A DNA stretch of 64,000 bases, from positions 17,796-81,795 of IMG/VR virus record IMGVR_UViG_3300048834_000169, one strand, 5' to 3'. The stretch is from a virus. Below, piece after piece: positions 1-8,361 of this stretch (position 1 is the stretch's first letter; every line of letters starts with the position of its first letter). The translations under genes and the position numbers were made by a program. Under the pieces are notes generated by a model. That model was not told where the DNA came from. It saw only the letters and a list, made by a program, of their open reading frames with translations, and searched no databases.

Positions 1-55
1 TTACTTAGTGTAGACGGACGATTGTAGTAAAGCTCTCTAGTTATTGCGATAAAGT

Positions 56-754
56 TTAGCACTTGCACTTCTTAAGCTCCTTAATAACGTTTTCTAAATA
101 TTGTACGACGTCTTTGTGTCCATTATGCGCCGCCTCGCGTAGCGCCTCGTCGTCACGGGCCCTAACGTTAGCGCCCTTTTCGATTAGGTACTGCACTACG
201 GCTAGGTGACCATTCTCCGCCGCGTTACGCAGCGCCTCGTCGTTACGGGCCCTAACGTCAGCGCCCTTTTCGATTAGGTACTGCACTACGGCTAGGTGAC
301 CGTTATCCGCCGACCAGCGTAGCGCCGAGTCGTCACAGGCCCTAACTTTAGCGCCCTTTTCGATGAGGAGCTGTACTACGTCTAAGTGACCGTTACGAGC
401 CGCCCAGTGTAGCGCCGCGTCGTTATAGGCCCTAACGTTAGCACCCTTTTCGATGAGGTACTGCACTACGGCTAGGTGCCCGTTAGTAGCCGCCCGGTGT
501 AGCGCCTCGACATCATCGGCCCTAACGTCAGCGCCCTTTTCGATTAGGTACTGCACGATGTCTAGGTGTCCATTCTCCGCCGCCCTGCGTAGCGCCGCGT
601 CGCCACGGGCCCTAACGTTAGCGCCCTTTTCGATTAGGTACTGCACTACGGCTAGGTGCCCGTGGCGGCTAAACTTGATTAAAGCGTCGCTAAGCTCTGT
701 TTGAAAATGTGCGGTACCGCTATTTACTTTGTTGTTGGTTAAAGTCATAGGCAT
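56..754 (-). CDS. Ankyrin-repeat protein (7 units of 30 aa)
   Basis: This 232-residue protein is almost entirely tandem ankyrin repeats. Seven units of the form GHLAVVQYLIEKGA, then VRA, then D.ALR.AA.N fill the region from about residue 31 onward, with a short N-terminal cap and a VVQYLENVIKE C-terminal cap. The period is 30 residues, not the usual 33; 30-residue units like these are what I recall from mimivirus-type ankyrin proteins. There is no signal peptide, membrane segment or enzymatic domain, so a cytoplasmic protein-binding role is inferred and the target is unknown. It is the only family member on the minus strand; the others are at 3709, 59774, 61498, 62264 and 63255. Its start overlaps the end of the upstream gene by 35 nt. 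The DNA is visibly richer in GC than its neighbours. Confidence 0.9.
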   Translation of the reverse strand: MPMTLTNNKVNSGTAHFQTELSDALIKFSRHGHLAVVQYLIEKGANVRARGDAALRRAAENGHLDIVQYLIEKGADVRADDVEALHRAATNGHLAVVQYLIEKGANVRAYNDAALHWAARNGHLDVVQLLIEKGAKVRACDDSALRWSADNGHLAVVQYLIEKGADVRARNDEALRNAAENGHLAVVQYLIEKGANVRARDDEALREAAHNGHKDVVQYLENVIKELKKCKC

Positions 755-956
755 AATATACTGTATTTATTTCCAGTTGTGATATGATTTCGGCCCTATC
801 TGTGGACGTGGCTACCGTCTCTACGTGCATAACTTCGTCCCCGTGCATCTTTAACTTACGTAACTCAAAACCATCATGAGTCACTGCAATTCCAAGCACA
901 TAGTAAGGTCCTTTGTCTTCTTGTTTCATTCTAATTGATCTTCCTATTTTTGCCAT
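720..956 (-). CDS. Hypothetical protein, 78 aa
   Basis: I do not recognise this protein. It has a short basic N-terminus (MAKIGRSIRMKQ), then a mixed alpha/beta stretch without cysteine clusters or membrane segments. An AGGAGA ribosome-binding site lies just upstream of the ATG. Its 3' end overlaps the start of the ankyrin gene by 35 nt, so the two are probably translated from one transcript. Confidence 0.6.
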   Translation of the reverse strand: MAKIGRSIRMKQEDKGPYYVLGIAVTHDGFELRKLKMHGDEVMHVETVATSTDRAEIISQLEINTVYYAYDFNQQQSK

Positions 957-1006
957 ATGTCTCCTATATGTTATAATCTAGCAAAAGCGCGAAACTATGT
1001 CCACAC

Positions 1007-2152
1007 TTACTTTTCAATCTTAACTACATCTTTATTATTATTATGCCAGCATACTGAGTAATACGGGCATATTAGGCTTCCATTCTTACAGGCTGACATG
1101 TTTCTCGGGAATACCTGGGCCTTTATAGCATGGTTAACTTCTTCGAAGTTCTGGATAGTTATGGCCTCCGTTTGTTCCGGGATATCTGATATAAGTACTT
1201 GGATATCCGCTGCCGGCCTCAGCACTTCTTCCCACTCTCCTGAACACCGCTTACCGCCTATTTCGTTATTACAGGTTCTAGCTCTGTTGCCCTCCCCGTC
1301 CATATTACACACGCTGCACTTCTTACTAGCGTTCTTATTAATAAGTTTTCGTAATACTATGAACCCTGCTGTCCTAGACTTAAGCTCATTCTCGAGTGCG
1401 TGCGAATATATAGCTAGTTGCGGGCTCTTTAGAACAGCGTCGGCTTCGTACTCCCTAGCCGAGGTTTTGTTATCAAATACTATAGTTCTTCCGTCTTCCC
1501 ATATGGCAATTAAATCTATAAATCCCGTAATAGAGTCTCCACTGTCGCTTTGAATATCGATTGCCCGCTGAGCGCTTATCACTCTTTTAATTCTAGGTAT
1601 AATCTTCTCTAGATAAGCTTTTATCATCAGCTCACCTTTAATACTTAAGCATAGCCAGTTAGCGTAGTTATAGTACTTGCGCTGATCGTCGTTAAGGTTA
1701 TTCCAGCCGTCCGCTTCTTTTTGCTTACCTATAGCCTTAAATAGGTCCACTAGATCGGCGTGATCCCCTTTAGGTAATGGCCCTACTCCTGGATATAGGG
1801 ACGTGGCCGCAGTAAGTAGCGCATCAAAGTCTTTATTAGACATTAACTTCCAGTCCATATCTGACGCTGCGTAGACTACATCAGGGTTATCATATAAATC
1901 TACGATCTTTTTATTAACTTCGCCTCGGCGCCAATTATTGATAAACGTGGTCTTATACGTCTGTCCTAGCCAGTCTATGTTATTTGCCGCATGATCATTT
2001 AGCATATCCGTGAGTGCCTTGTCTATTGCCGTGCCGAATAGTAGCGCCGCACTAGGATTTTTGGGGTACAGCTTTTCTATATACCGAAGTTTGTACTTAT
2101 ATGCACAAGTAGTATAAGTAGATACTGAACTATGGGATAACTTATTAGTCAT
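1007..2152 (-). CDS. PD-(D/E)XK nuclease with probable Fe-S cluster (Cas4/AddB/RecB-like)
   Basis: Probable DNA end-processing exonuclease for recombination or replication. The N-terminus (SHSSVSTYTTCAYKYKLRY) is typical of the family. The catalytic core shows GFIDL with D213, then FDNKT with D227 and K229, and a downstream QLAIYSHAL (Q245, Y249) motif as in RecB/Cas4 nucleases. C16 together with C355, C362 and C368 has the spacing of the 4Fe-4S ligands of Cas4/AddB/Dna2 enzymes. A second group of four cysteines (C279, C282, C294, C303) looks like an inserted zinc finger between the nuclease core and the C-terminus. It is transcribed divergently from the RecA-like gene 100 bp away, which fits a joint role in recombination. 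The ATG has no clear ribosome-binding site. Confidence 0.82.
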   Translation of the reverse strand: MTNKLSHSSVSTYTTCAYKYKLRYIEKLYPKNPSAALLFGTAIDKALTDMLNDHAANNIDWLGQTYKTTFINNWRRGEVNKKIVDLYDNPDVVYAASDMDWKLMSNKDFDALLTAATSLYPGVGPLPKGDHADLVDLFKAIGKQKEADGWNNLNDDQRKYYNYANWLCLSIKGELMIKAYLEKIIPRIKRVISAQRAIDIQSDSGDSITGFIDLIAIWEDGRTIVFDNKTSAREYEADAVLKSPQLAIYSHALENELKSRTAGFIVLRKLINKNASKKCSVCNMDGEGNRARTCNNEIGGKRCSGEWEEVLRPAADIQVLISDIPEQTEAITIQNFEEVNHAIKAQVFPRNMSACKNGSLICPYYSVCWHNNNKDVVKIEK

Positions 2153-2198
2153 GCTTATACACTAACTCAAATAATGCACGTTGTAAATAGCTATACTT

Positions 2199-2226
2199 TT
2201 GACACTTGCATATACTAAGGTACTAA
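2199..2226 (+). promoter_or_regulatory. Possible sigma70-type promoter of the RecA operon
   Basis: A perfect -35 hexamer TTGACA at 2199-2204 is followed after 16 nt by TACTAA at 2221-2226, which is a poor -10. The site lies in the divergent intergenic region just upstream of the gene at 2258, whose ATG has a GAGGAGA ribosome-binding site. The weak -10 keeps confidence low. Confidence 0.4.
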
Positions 2227-2257
2227 TGTATATTGATCATGTGAGGAGAGTAATATC

Positions 2258-2485
2258 ATGAAAGTTATACTAGAATTTGAAGTGCCCGGGGAGCAATACG
2301 AACTAGATTGTGCCCAAAAGGGGATGGCCTATAAGCACGCAGTGCAGGAGTATGATCAAGAACTTCGCAGTATTGTGAAGTACGGCGGAGAGGAATATTC
2401 GGAAGATTATACTAAAGCCGTAGCAGAAATGCGAAAGAAGTTGCATGATATATTTTTAAGTGAGGGGCTAAGCATCCATGACTAA
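2258..2485 (+). CDS. Hypothetical protein, 75 aa, first gene of the recombination operon
   Basis: This is a small acidic protein, mostly predicted helix, of unknown function. A GAGGAGA ribosome-binding site precedes the ATG. The gene overlaps the start of the RecA-like gene by 8 nt, so the two are translationally coupled, and a role next to recombination is possible but not shown. Confidence 0.65.
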   Translation: MKVILEFEVPGEQYELDCAQKGMAYKHAVQEYDQELRSIVKYGGEEYSEDYTKAVAEMRKKLHDIFLSEGLSIHD

Positions 2486-3395
2486 GAAATTTGACCTACA
2501 AGCATTTAAAAAGTCGCTTCAGGCGGCAAGCGTTCCGTACAAGAAAGAGAATTATATCCAATGGGACGATGCCCTAAAAGAAGTATCCGGATTACCTGGT
2601 CTACCTTTAGGCCATATAACTCAAATCTACGGACCTAGTAACGGCGGAAAGACTACCCTAGCTCTTACTTTGGCGGCAAAAGCGCTGCAGCAAAACGTGC
2701 TGCCCATATTCATAATCACAGAAGGTAAGTTTATGCCGGAGCGGGCCGCGACTATGGGCGTCGACGTGGATGCAGTCCTATCTGTTGACGTAACGTATAT
2801 CGAAGAGATTTTTGATGAGATTCATAAGTTCCTATCTGCACAAAGCAAGGGCGACATACCTAAAGATATTTTATTTATAGTGGACTCTATCGGAAATACC
2901 ATTAGTAGAGATTCTGTACGCATTGCTAAAGACGGTAATACTGAGGTTGGCGGCGCTATGATGAAAACGTCAAAAGTAATTCGCGAGCAGATGCGGGTAG
3001 TTAGTCATAGGATTAACGATACGCGTAAAGTAAATAGCCCGCATTTTGCAGGCCTGGTATTCATTAACCATTCGTATAAGCAGCCGCCAGCGTTTCCTGG
3101 AGGGCCTACTACAGACGTTCCTTACGGCGGGGATGGGATTTACTATTCGTCTAGCTTAGTTATTAAAGTGCGTAAGACACGTCAGCTTAAGGCCGTAAAG
3201 GACGGACGAGACGTTTCTTTCGGGATAGCAGCCAAGCTGGCTGTTGAGAAGAACCACATTAATGGGGTATCCAATGAGGGCCCTTTCTTAATTACTTCTA
3301 ACGCTATTATACCGGACGATCCTGCAGCGCTTAAGCAGTACAAAGAAGATAATAAAGATTCCTGGGGCAACGTAAAGATAGACGTTGAGGAGTGA
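2478..3395 (+). CDS. RecA/UvsX-like recombinase
   Basis: Strand-exchange ATPase of the RecA fold, 305 aa. Walker A is GPSNGGKTT (residues 52-60); the TEGKFMPERA segment (81-90) corresponds to the catalytic-glutamate region of RecA (DAEHALDP); Walker B is DILFIVDSIG (130-139). A glycine-rich loop (FPGGPTTDVPYGG) sits where RecA and UvsX have the DNA-binding L2 region. The length is closer to bacterial RecA cores and phage UvsX than to full-length RecA with its C-terminal domain. It is expected to act in repair, recombination-dependent replication or recombination. It could also drive exchange among the near-identical ankyrin units, which is inference. Downstream genes follow on the same strand. 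Confidence 0.88.
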   Translation: MTKKFDLQAFKKSLQAASVPYKKENYIQWDDALKEVSGLPGLPLGHITQIYGPSNGGKTTLALTLAAKALQQNVLPIFIITEGKFMPERAATMGVDVDAVLSVDVTYIEEIFDEIHKFLSAQSKGDIPKDILFIVDSIGNTISRDSVRIAKDGNTEVGGAMMKTSKVIREQMRVVSHRINDTRKVNSPHFAGLVFINHSYKQPPAFPGGPTTDVPYGGDGIYYSSSLVIKVRKTRQLKAVKDGRDVSFGIAAKLAVEKNHINGVSNEGPFLITSNAIIPDDPAALKQYKEDNKDSWGNVKIDVEE

Positions 3396-3397
3396 CT

Positions 3398-3676
3398 ATG
3401 TACGCTTATTTGATGTTTATGGCGTCCTTTACTGCGTGTCCCGCTACTGAGATTATAAATAAAACTTTTATACCAATTAATCAATTTGATATGCGGCAGT
3501 TAAGTAGAGCGCAGTTACGTTGCCGACAGCTGTATAAAAAAAGCCCGTGTCTTAAAATCTTCACTAAAATAGGGGAGCAGGATTACACCGCGATTTGCGG
3601 TAAGACTCGCAGCGCAGAGGTTGCGATAAGATCGGTATCGCCCGACGACATTGATGCTAGTGTACCGCTATACTAG
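3398..3676 (+). CDS. Small exported or membrane-associated protein
   Basis: The ATG at 3398 is preferred over the GTG at 3392 because GAGGAG lies at the right distance upstream of it. The 92-residue product begins with a short hydrophobic stretch (MYAYLMFMASFTAC) that may be a signal peptide or weak lipobox with the cysteine about 14 residues in. The rest is polar with several cysteines. No family is recognised. Confidence 0.5.
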   Translation: MYAYLMFMASFTACPATEIINKTFIPINQFDMRQLSRAQLRCRQLYKKSPCLKIFTKIGEQDYTAICGKTRSAEVAIRSVSPDDIDASVPLY

Positions 3677-3708
3677 ATTCTTAAGCTTGAGCAGAAGGTT
3701 ATATAAGT

Positions 3709-3909
3709 ATGTTAACAGTAGAGTGTCAAAACGATCTTAACAACGACTTAATCACGTTTAGTCGCTACGGTCACCTAGCCGTAGTGCAGTACCTAATCGA
3801 AAAGGGCGCTAACGTTAGGGCCGATGGCGATGCGGCGCTACGCTGGGCGGCGAATAACGGGCACCTAGCCGTAGTACAGTATTTAAAGAATGTTATCGGG
3901 GAGAATTAA
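3709..3909 (+). CDS. Minimal ankyrin cassette (66 aa)
   Basis: Shortest member of the ankyrin family: the N-cap (MLTVECQNDLNNDLITFSR), one complete 30-residue unit, a second partial unit and the C-cap VVQYLKNVIGEN. The first 20 residues and the DNA encoding them are the same as in the gene at 61498, 58 kb away. It has the 5' and 3' ends of the longer members with most internal units missing, so it looks like a contracted copy rather than a random fragment. It sits between a small exported protein and a subtilisin-like protease, with stop and start only a few bases from the protease gene. Confidence 0.85.
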   Translation: MLTVECQNDLNNDLITFSRYGHLAVVQYLIEKGANVRADGDAALRWAANNGHLAVVQYLKNVIGEN

Positions 3910-3912
3910 ATC

Positions 3913-4596
3913 ATGATACAGTATTTTAGAGATCTAACAGTGCTTCTAGTTGTCCTAATCTCAGTAACTGTATTAGCTGAAACACGTAAGAAAGTAGTTA
4001 TTATTGATTCTGGGATGCCGGAAACGTCGCAAGTATTGCCATACTTATGCTCGTCTGGTCATGCAGATTTCACTAAGACAAAGCTAGAGGATTATCACGG
4101 GCACGGTACTAACGTAGCCGGGCTAATAGCTAAGGGCCTTAATCCTAAGACACACTGTATGATTATTCTAAAATTCTACCATACGAAGGAGTTTCCTGGT
4201 GGGGCTCAGGTATCCGCCTCAGATAGTTACCTAAGAGCTTTAGATTACGCTAAAACTCTAAAGCCGCATATTATTAATCTGAGTCTTGCGGGACCTTACT
4301 TTATTCCTAAAGAAGCCGAGCTTATATCTAGTTTATTAAAAAGTGGTACCACAATCGTAACCGCTGCAGGTAATCTAAGGCTAGACTTGTCACAAAGTTG
4401 TAACGCATTTCCTGCATGTTACGAGTTTGGTATACCTGGTTTTTATGTGGTCGCGAGTCCGTCTATACTCAGCAATAAAAATGGTCCGGTAACTCATATT
4501 AGGGACGGTAATTATCAATGCGGCTTTAACGTATGTCTAAATGGAACTAGTCAGGCTGCGGCAAATTTTACCGCAGAACTCCTTACAGGCGAATAA
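3913..4596 (+). CDS. Secreted subtilisin-like (S8) serine protease
   Basis: The full catalytic triad is visible: D32 in VVIIDSG, H64 in HGHGTNVAG and S213 in NGTSQAAA, plus the oxyanion asparagine N154 in TAAGN. The N-terminus (about residues 8-22) is a hydrophobic signal sequence ending in VLAE, so the enzyme should leave the cytoplasm. At 227 residues it is shorter than typical subtilisins (about 275) and lacks an obvious inhibitory propeptide. Four cysteines in the C-terminal half may form disulfides. Subtilisin-like proteases are unusual in phages; possible substrates are host envelope proteins or capsid or ejection proteins, which the sequence does not decide. Confidence 0.85.
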   Translation: MIQYFRDLTVLLVVLISVTVLAETRKKVVIIDSGMPETSQVLPYLCSSGHADFTKTKLEDYHGHGTNVAGLIAKGLNPKTHCMIILKFYHTKEFPGGAQVSASDSYLRALDYAKTLKPHIINLSLAGPYFIPKEAELISSLLKSGTTIVTAAGNLRLDLSQSCNAFPACYEFGIPGFYVVASPSILSNKNGPVTHIRDGNYQCGFNVCLNGTSQAAANFTAELLTGE

Positions 4597-4597
4597 C

Positions 4598-5032
4598 ATG
4601 AAGTGTACCAGTTCTAGATGTAATAATAAAAGACATCTTATTAAAGGCCTATGTAGATCCTGTTACGGTAAAAAATGGCGTAGAAAGAATGGACAACGTA
4701 ATGAGGATTATAGAAGAACGGCCGATAACTTAATATACAGAATTCATAGCCGAATGCGCGATAGGGTACTGGGCAAATATTGCTCAACTCCTAAACTATT
4801 TAAAGGTCTTGCCGTTGTAGCGTTTCCTAAATTTAAAGCGTGGGCAAAATCAGATCCGCAATTCTTAAAACTATTCAACGAGTATATAGGCAGTAATAGG
4901 AATATCAAGCTCGCACCCGTGGCCTATAGACTTAACCCAGATTTAGGCTATACTATAGGTAACATGGAATGGGTAACTTTTTCAGAATCTAGTAGAAGAG
5001 CTATCACAGCTAGAAGGAGATTTAGTAAATGA
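4598..5032 (+). CDS. HNH/NUMOD-like DNA-binding protein, probable homing endonuclease
   Basis: The ATG at 4598 follows the protease stop directly and gives a 144-residue protein starting with a zinc-binding module (C3, C8, C19, C22). A longer reading from 4541 would lie inside the protease gene. The C-terminal part (GYTIGNMEWVTFSESSRR) is the pattern commonly seen at the end of phage HNH and AP2-type homing endonucleases. No complete HNH catalytic triad is obvious, so it may be a DNA-binding relative. Its stop overlaps the next start (ATGA). Confidence 0.55.
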   Translation: MKCTSSRCNNKRHLIKGLCRSCYGKKWRRKNGQRNEDYRRTADNLIYRIHSRMRDRVLGKYCSTPKLFKGLAVVAFPKFKAWAKSDPQFLKLFNEYIGSNRNIKLAPVAYRLNPDLGYTIGNMEWVTFSESSRRAITARRRFSK

Positions 5033-6336
5033 AGCGATACGTAATTGCGTCGGCGGTGCCGGGCTGCGCAGCTCATGATGGATTTTTATCCGCTATTAAA
5101 AATTACTGTGCTAGAAATAAGGCAAAGCTCCTTATCCTGCCCACGCCTCCGCTGGCTAAAAAGGACACGCTAGATCCAAAGCTTAAGACCTACGGTACTG
5201 TAGTAACAGAGGACTTGTCGCTAAACTCAAAATTAATGCTGTCTACTATCCCCGTAGGAGCTGAACAGCCAGATCCTATATCAGGGTTAGAACGATTATC
5301 TGGAATCGACACTAGCGTAATATACTCGTCCCCTAAGCAAAGATTAAAGTCCGTGGCATCTCCTAGCAACGAACTTCCTAGAGTACTAATGACTCCTGGA
5401 GCGGTAACGCGGCCTCACAAAAAACGCTCTAAAAGATCTTTAATCGCAAATTTAGATCACGTAATCGGAGCTATAATTGTAGAGGTAAAGGGATCATCGC
5501 TATATCATTTTAGACAAGTACAGGCTAGTAGAGACGGTAGTTTCATAGACTTAGCTAAAACTTATACGCCTGATGGTAAAGTACTCGAGGCTAATGTGGC
5601 AGCTTTAATTCCTGGGGACTGGCACACCGGATACACCGATCCTAAAGTTAAACGCATAGTCAAAGAGATTATGCACAGGTTTAAGCCTGATTATCTCTTT
5701 ATGCACGATTTATTTGACGGTATTTCTGTAAACCATCATATAGAGCATAAGCTTCTTATGAAGGCATTACTAGGCTCCCAGAATAGCTTGGCCTCTGAGT
5801 TACATAATACTGCTATCGAGCTGGCTGAGTTAGAGAAATTACCTAAGAAAAAACTCGTAGTAGTTAAGAGTAATCACGATGAATTTTTGGATAGATGGTT
5901 AGAGGCAGGTAATTATTTAGAGGACTCGCAAAATCACGTGCTCGGTCTGGAGCTAGCTTTAGCTAAAGCTAGGGGTAGCGACCCTCTCGAATACGGGGTG
6001 GCTAAGTACCAGAGGCTAAAGAAGACTAAATTTCTCAGCTCAGAGGAATCCTTTAAGATTACTAAGAAACAGATAGAGTGCGGCATGCACGGTCACTTAG
6101 GATCTAATGGCGCTAGAGGGTCTACTATATCCCTAGAAAAGGCCTACTTACTTTCAGTAAGCGGGCATACGCATTCCCCAGAAATTCAGCGAGGCGCTTG
6201 GGTAGTAGGTACCAGTTCCTACCTTAAGCTTAATTATAATAAAGGTCCAAGTTCGTGGATGCATACTATGTGCCTAGTGTATGAGAATGGCTCTAGGCAA
6301 TTAATTAACGTTATTAAAGGCGAGTGGCGTGGTTAG
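5029..6336 (+). CDS. Calcineurin-like metallophosphoesterase/nuclease
   Basis: Metal-dependent phosphoesterase, 435 aa. The motifs appear in the family order: GDWH (196-199), HDLFDG (226-231), SNHDE (281-285), MHGH (353-356) and SGHTH (378-382). The first 140 residues are an extra N-terminal region without recognised motifs, followed by a basic linker (HKKRSKRS). Large phage proteins of this class include DNA-degrading or DNA-entry proteins such as the T5 A1 type; the resemblance is from memory and unproven. It lies among recombination and nucleotide genes, consistent with a nuclease. Start ATGA overlaps the preceding stop. Confidence 0.7.
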   Translation: MKRYVIASAVPGCAAHDGFLSAIKNYCARNKAKLLILPTPPLAKKDTLDPKLKTYGTVVTEDLSLNSKLMLSTIPVGAEQPDPISGLERLSGIDTSVIYSSPKQRLKSVASPSNELPRVLMTPGAVTRPHKKRSKRSLIANLDHVIGAIIVEVKGSSLYHFRQVQASRDGSFIDLAKTYTPDGKVLEANVAALIPGDWHTGYTDPKVKRIVKEIMHRFKPDYLFMHDLFDGISVNHHIEHKLLMKALLGSQNSLASELHNTAIELAELEKLPKKKLVVVKSNHDEFLDRWLEAGNYLEDSQNHVLGLELALAKARGSDPLEYGVAKYQRLKKTKFLSSEESFKITKKQIECGMHGHLGSNGARGSTISLEKAYLLSVSGHTHSPEIQRGAWVVGTSSYLKLNYNKGPSSWMHTMCLVYENGSRQLINVIKGEWRG

Positions 6337-6368
6337 ACTTTTAGCCCATTTTTAGGTAAACTAATATT

Positions 6369-6728
6369 ATGGCCAAAAGAAAACCAAAGACCTCTATTAA
6401 GTTACAGGTAAACGAAGAAATGTGGACGTGTCAGTTGTGGCCAGCTAAGGTCTATGAAAAACTACACGGTAACGATAGTAACGCAATTACTGATATTGAA
6501 GAATGTACCATAGACTTTAGGGACGACGCAGTCACTTTGGCAATATGCGGCCACGAGCTTATGCACGCCTACTTTAAAAACCTACACTTAGATTCTGTAG
6601 TTCAGCCTAAAATAGAAGACGTAGAAGAGATTATAGCTTCGTGGATCGGAGCTAACTTTGTAAAATTTTACCACAAGGCTAATCTTATTTACTCGGCGCT
6701 TGAGCCATATAAGCTGGAGGCAAAATGA
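6369..6728 (+). CDS. Small zincin-like putative metalloprotease
   Basis: 119 residues with a clean HELMH motif (H62, E63, H66) in a hydrophobic helix (AICGHELMHAYF), and a candidate third ligand in the helix EDVEEIIASW (E83, E86 or E87). This layout suits a minimal zinc metallopeptidase, but no named family is recognised. There is no signal sequence, so the enzyme would be cytoplasmic. Its stop overlaps the dNMP kinase start (ATGA). Confidence 0.5.
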   Translation: MAKRKPKTSIKLQVNEEMWTCQLWPAKVYEKLHGNDSNAITDIEECTIDFRDDAVTLAICGHELMHAYFKNLHLDSVVQPKIEDVEEIIASWIGANFVKFYHKANLIYSALEPYKLEAK

Positions 6729-7375
6729 CTATTATAGGTTTAATCGGAAAAAAAGGCTCAGGTAAAACTACGGCGGCTAGACTGCTCACTAATAAGGGCT
6801 ATAAACCTTTGGCCTTTGCGGACGCCATAAAGCAAGCTGCGGCTGACGTATTCGACATTAGCTTAGACATACTCCACGATCCCGCGACAAAGGAAACAGC
6901 TAATGTACCTGTAAACCTCTCTAATACTGCTTTAAAGGCTTACCTTTGGGCGCTAAGTGATCGGTATATGCAAATACACCCCTCTGTAATTGAAGAGGCT
7001 GTGGGGCTTTATAACGGCCCTAAAAACACGTCTACTCCACGCCAGTTACTTCAAGTGTTAGGCTCTGAACTAGTCCGAGATTGCGTTGACCAAGACTATT
7101 GGCTAAAGGCCATAGCTTCCCAAATACAGTTCGACGGTAAATACGCAATCCACGACGTGCGCTTTCAGAATGAGGCCGACTATATTGTAAACAAGCTGGG
7201 CGGTAAGCTAATGATGATAAAACGCCCAGGGCTAGTAAATTCCGACTCGCACGCTTCTGAACAATTCGAACCTAAGGCTGTAGATATTACAATCATAAAC
7301 AATTCAACTCTACTTCAATTTGAAGCAGATGTAATAGCCGCTATTTCTAAATTAACCGATGGGCAAGCGACCTAA
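6725..7375 (+). CDS. Deoxynucleoside monophosphate kinase
   Basis: P-loop kinase that would convert dNMPs to dNDPs, including nucleotides salvaged from host DNA. Walker A GKKGSGKTT is at residues 8-16. The later segments TPRQLLQVLGSELVRD, YWLKAIASQI and AIHDVRFQNEAD are characteristic of the phage dNMP kinase family (T4 gp1 and T5 dmk type), where DVRF.NE lies in the nucleotide-binding region. The length of 216 aa is normal. It is translationally coupled to both neighbours: ATGA with the zincin gene and a 17-nt overlap with the next gene. Confidence 0.85.
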   Translation: MTIIGLIGKKGSGKTTAARLLTNKGYKPLAFADAIKQAAADVFDISLDILHDPATKETANVPVNLSNTALKAYLWALSDRYMQIHPSVIEEAVGLYNGPKNTSTPRQLLQVLGSELVRDCVDQDYWLKAIASQIQFDGKYAIHDVRFQNEADYIVNKLGGKLMMIKRPGLVNSDSHASEQFEPKAVDITIINNSTLLQFEADVIAAISKLTDGQAT

Positions 7376-7676
7376 AACTCGTAGCGAGCTAGAACACTTA
7401 CGCGGAGTTATTAGATCTCTAGAGGCCGAGAATAGACAACTCCGTAAGCAGCTAGCCCGCTCAGATAAAGAACTACAAAAAGCAGTAGATATGGCGTCTA
7501 CCGTTCTAGACGATATCACATATCATGATATGCAATACTCTTCCGAACCTAAGTGTCCTAAGTGTGCGAATAAACTAAAGCACGTTGACTTAGGTACTAG
7601 AACTTTGGTATTATGCAGTAATACCGAGTGTACATATAGGAAGACTAATAAGCATGGCCAAACGAAAACAAACTAA
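7359..7676 (+). CDS. Coiled-coil and zinc-ribbon protein
   Basis: 105 residues: an N-terminal coiled coil (residues 8-50, heptad-like leucines) followed by a zinc ribbon (C66, C69, C86, C91). The architecture suggests a DNA- or protein-binding accessory factor. It overlaps the dNMP kinase gene by 17 nt and the RuvC-like gene by 23 nt, so it is part of a tightly packed operon. Confidence 0.6.
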   Translation: MGKRPKTRSELEHLRGVIRSLEAENRQLRKQLARSDKELQKAVDMASTVLDDITYHDMQYSSEPKCPKCANKLKHVDLGTRTLVLCSNTECTYRKTNKHGQTKTN

Positions 7677-8361
7677 AAAGAAGTCTAATGCCGTTCTCGC
7701 TAAGACTAATATTAAGTTCCCCATTACATATACCGAAGGTAAGCACGGGTTTCTATTAGTAGACCCTAGCTCCAGCCACTTAGCGTGGGTTTTAGTCCAA
7801 TTAGATCTAGACGCTAAAGAAATGTACGTAGTAGCTACAGGCATGCTGTGGACTAAGGATTCCTGGTCTAAGGCTCAGCGCTATCGTTATATGCTAAAGG
7901 CCGCCGGCATTCTATTAGACGGCACCGATCACATAATTCCTCACGTAGTTGTTACAGAGTCATTCTTTATGAATCCTAAGCTGCCAATGGGTTCCGCTGT
8001 AGTTCCGACTATCAACGCTCTTATAAGCATGGCCGCCGATGAAAAAGAGGTAATCTATCAAGAACTAGGCCCGTCAGCCTGGCGAGCTATATTAGGCATT
8101 AAAAGCGTTACAGTAGGCTCTAAACGAGACTATAAGATTCCTACTGCTAATTACGTTAAGAAGTTTATATCAGTGCCGGAAAATATCAAAAGCAATATTA
8201 ATTTAAAAGAGAGACAGCTTCCACATGATATAACTGACGCTCTGGCTATAGCTCTAGCAGTAGCTAAGCATCACGGGGTCTATAAGATCGAAGTAGCTAA
8301 TACGGCATTTACGCCGTTTACAGTTTTAGAAAAACTTAGTAAATTAGGGGAGACTATTTAA
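7654..8361 (+). CDS. RuvC-like Holliday junction resolvase
   Basis: RNase H-fold resolvase of 235 aa. The four acidic residues expected for RuvC are in place: D37 in FLLVDPSSSHLAW, E102 in VVVTESFF, and D192 and D195 in LPHDITDALAIA. The N-terminus is lysine-rich, as often seen in DNA-binding phage proteins. It probably resolves branched DNA before packaging, in line with the RecA-like protein and nuclease encoded nearby. Ribosome-binding site AGGAAG lies 11 nt upstream. Confidence 0.8.
   Translation: MAKRKQTKKKSNAVLAKTNIKFPITYTEGKHGFLLVDPSSSHLAWVLVQLDLDAKEMYVVATGMLWTKDSWSKAQRYRYMLKAAGILLDGTDHIIPHVVVTESFFMNPKLPMGSAVVPTINALISMAADEKEVIYQELGPSAWRAILGIKSVTVGSKRDYKIPTANYVKKFISVPENIKSNINLKERQLPHDITDALAIALAVAKHHGVYKIEVANTAFTPFTVLEKLSKLGETI

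Noticed and set aside
453-704. Long reading frame opposite the ankyrin gene
   Set aside because: It is the complementary strand of the repeats, as is 59998-60222; no ribosome-binding site and repetitive Cys/Arg/Ser-rich product.
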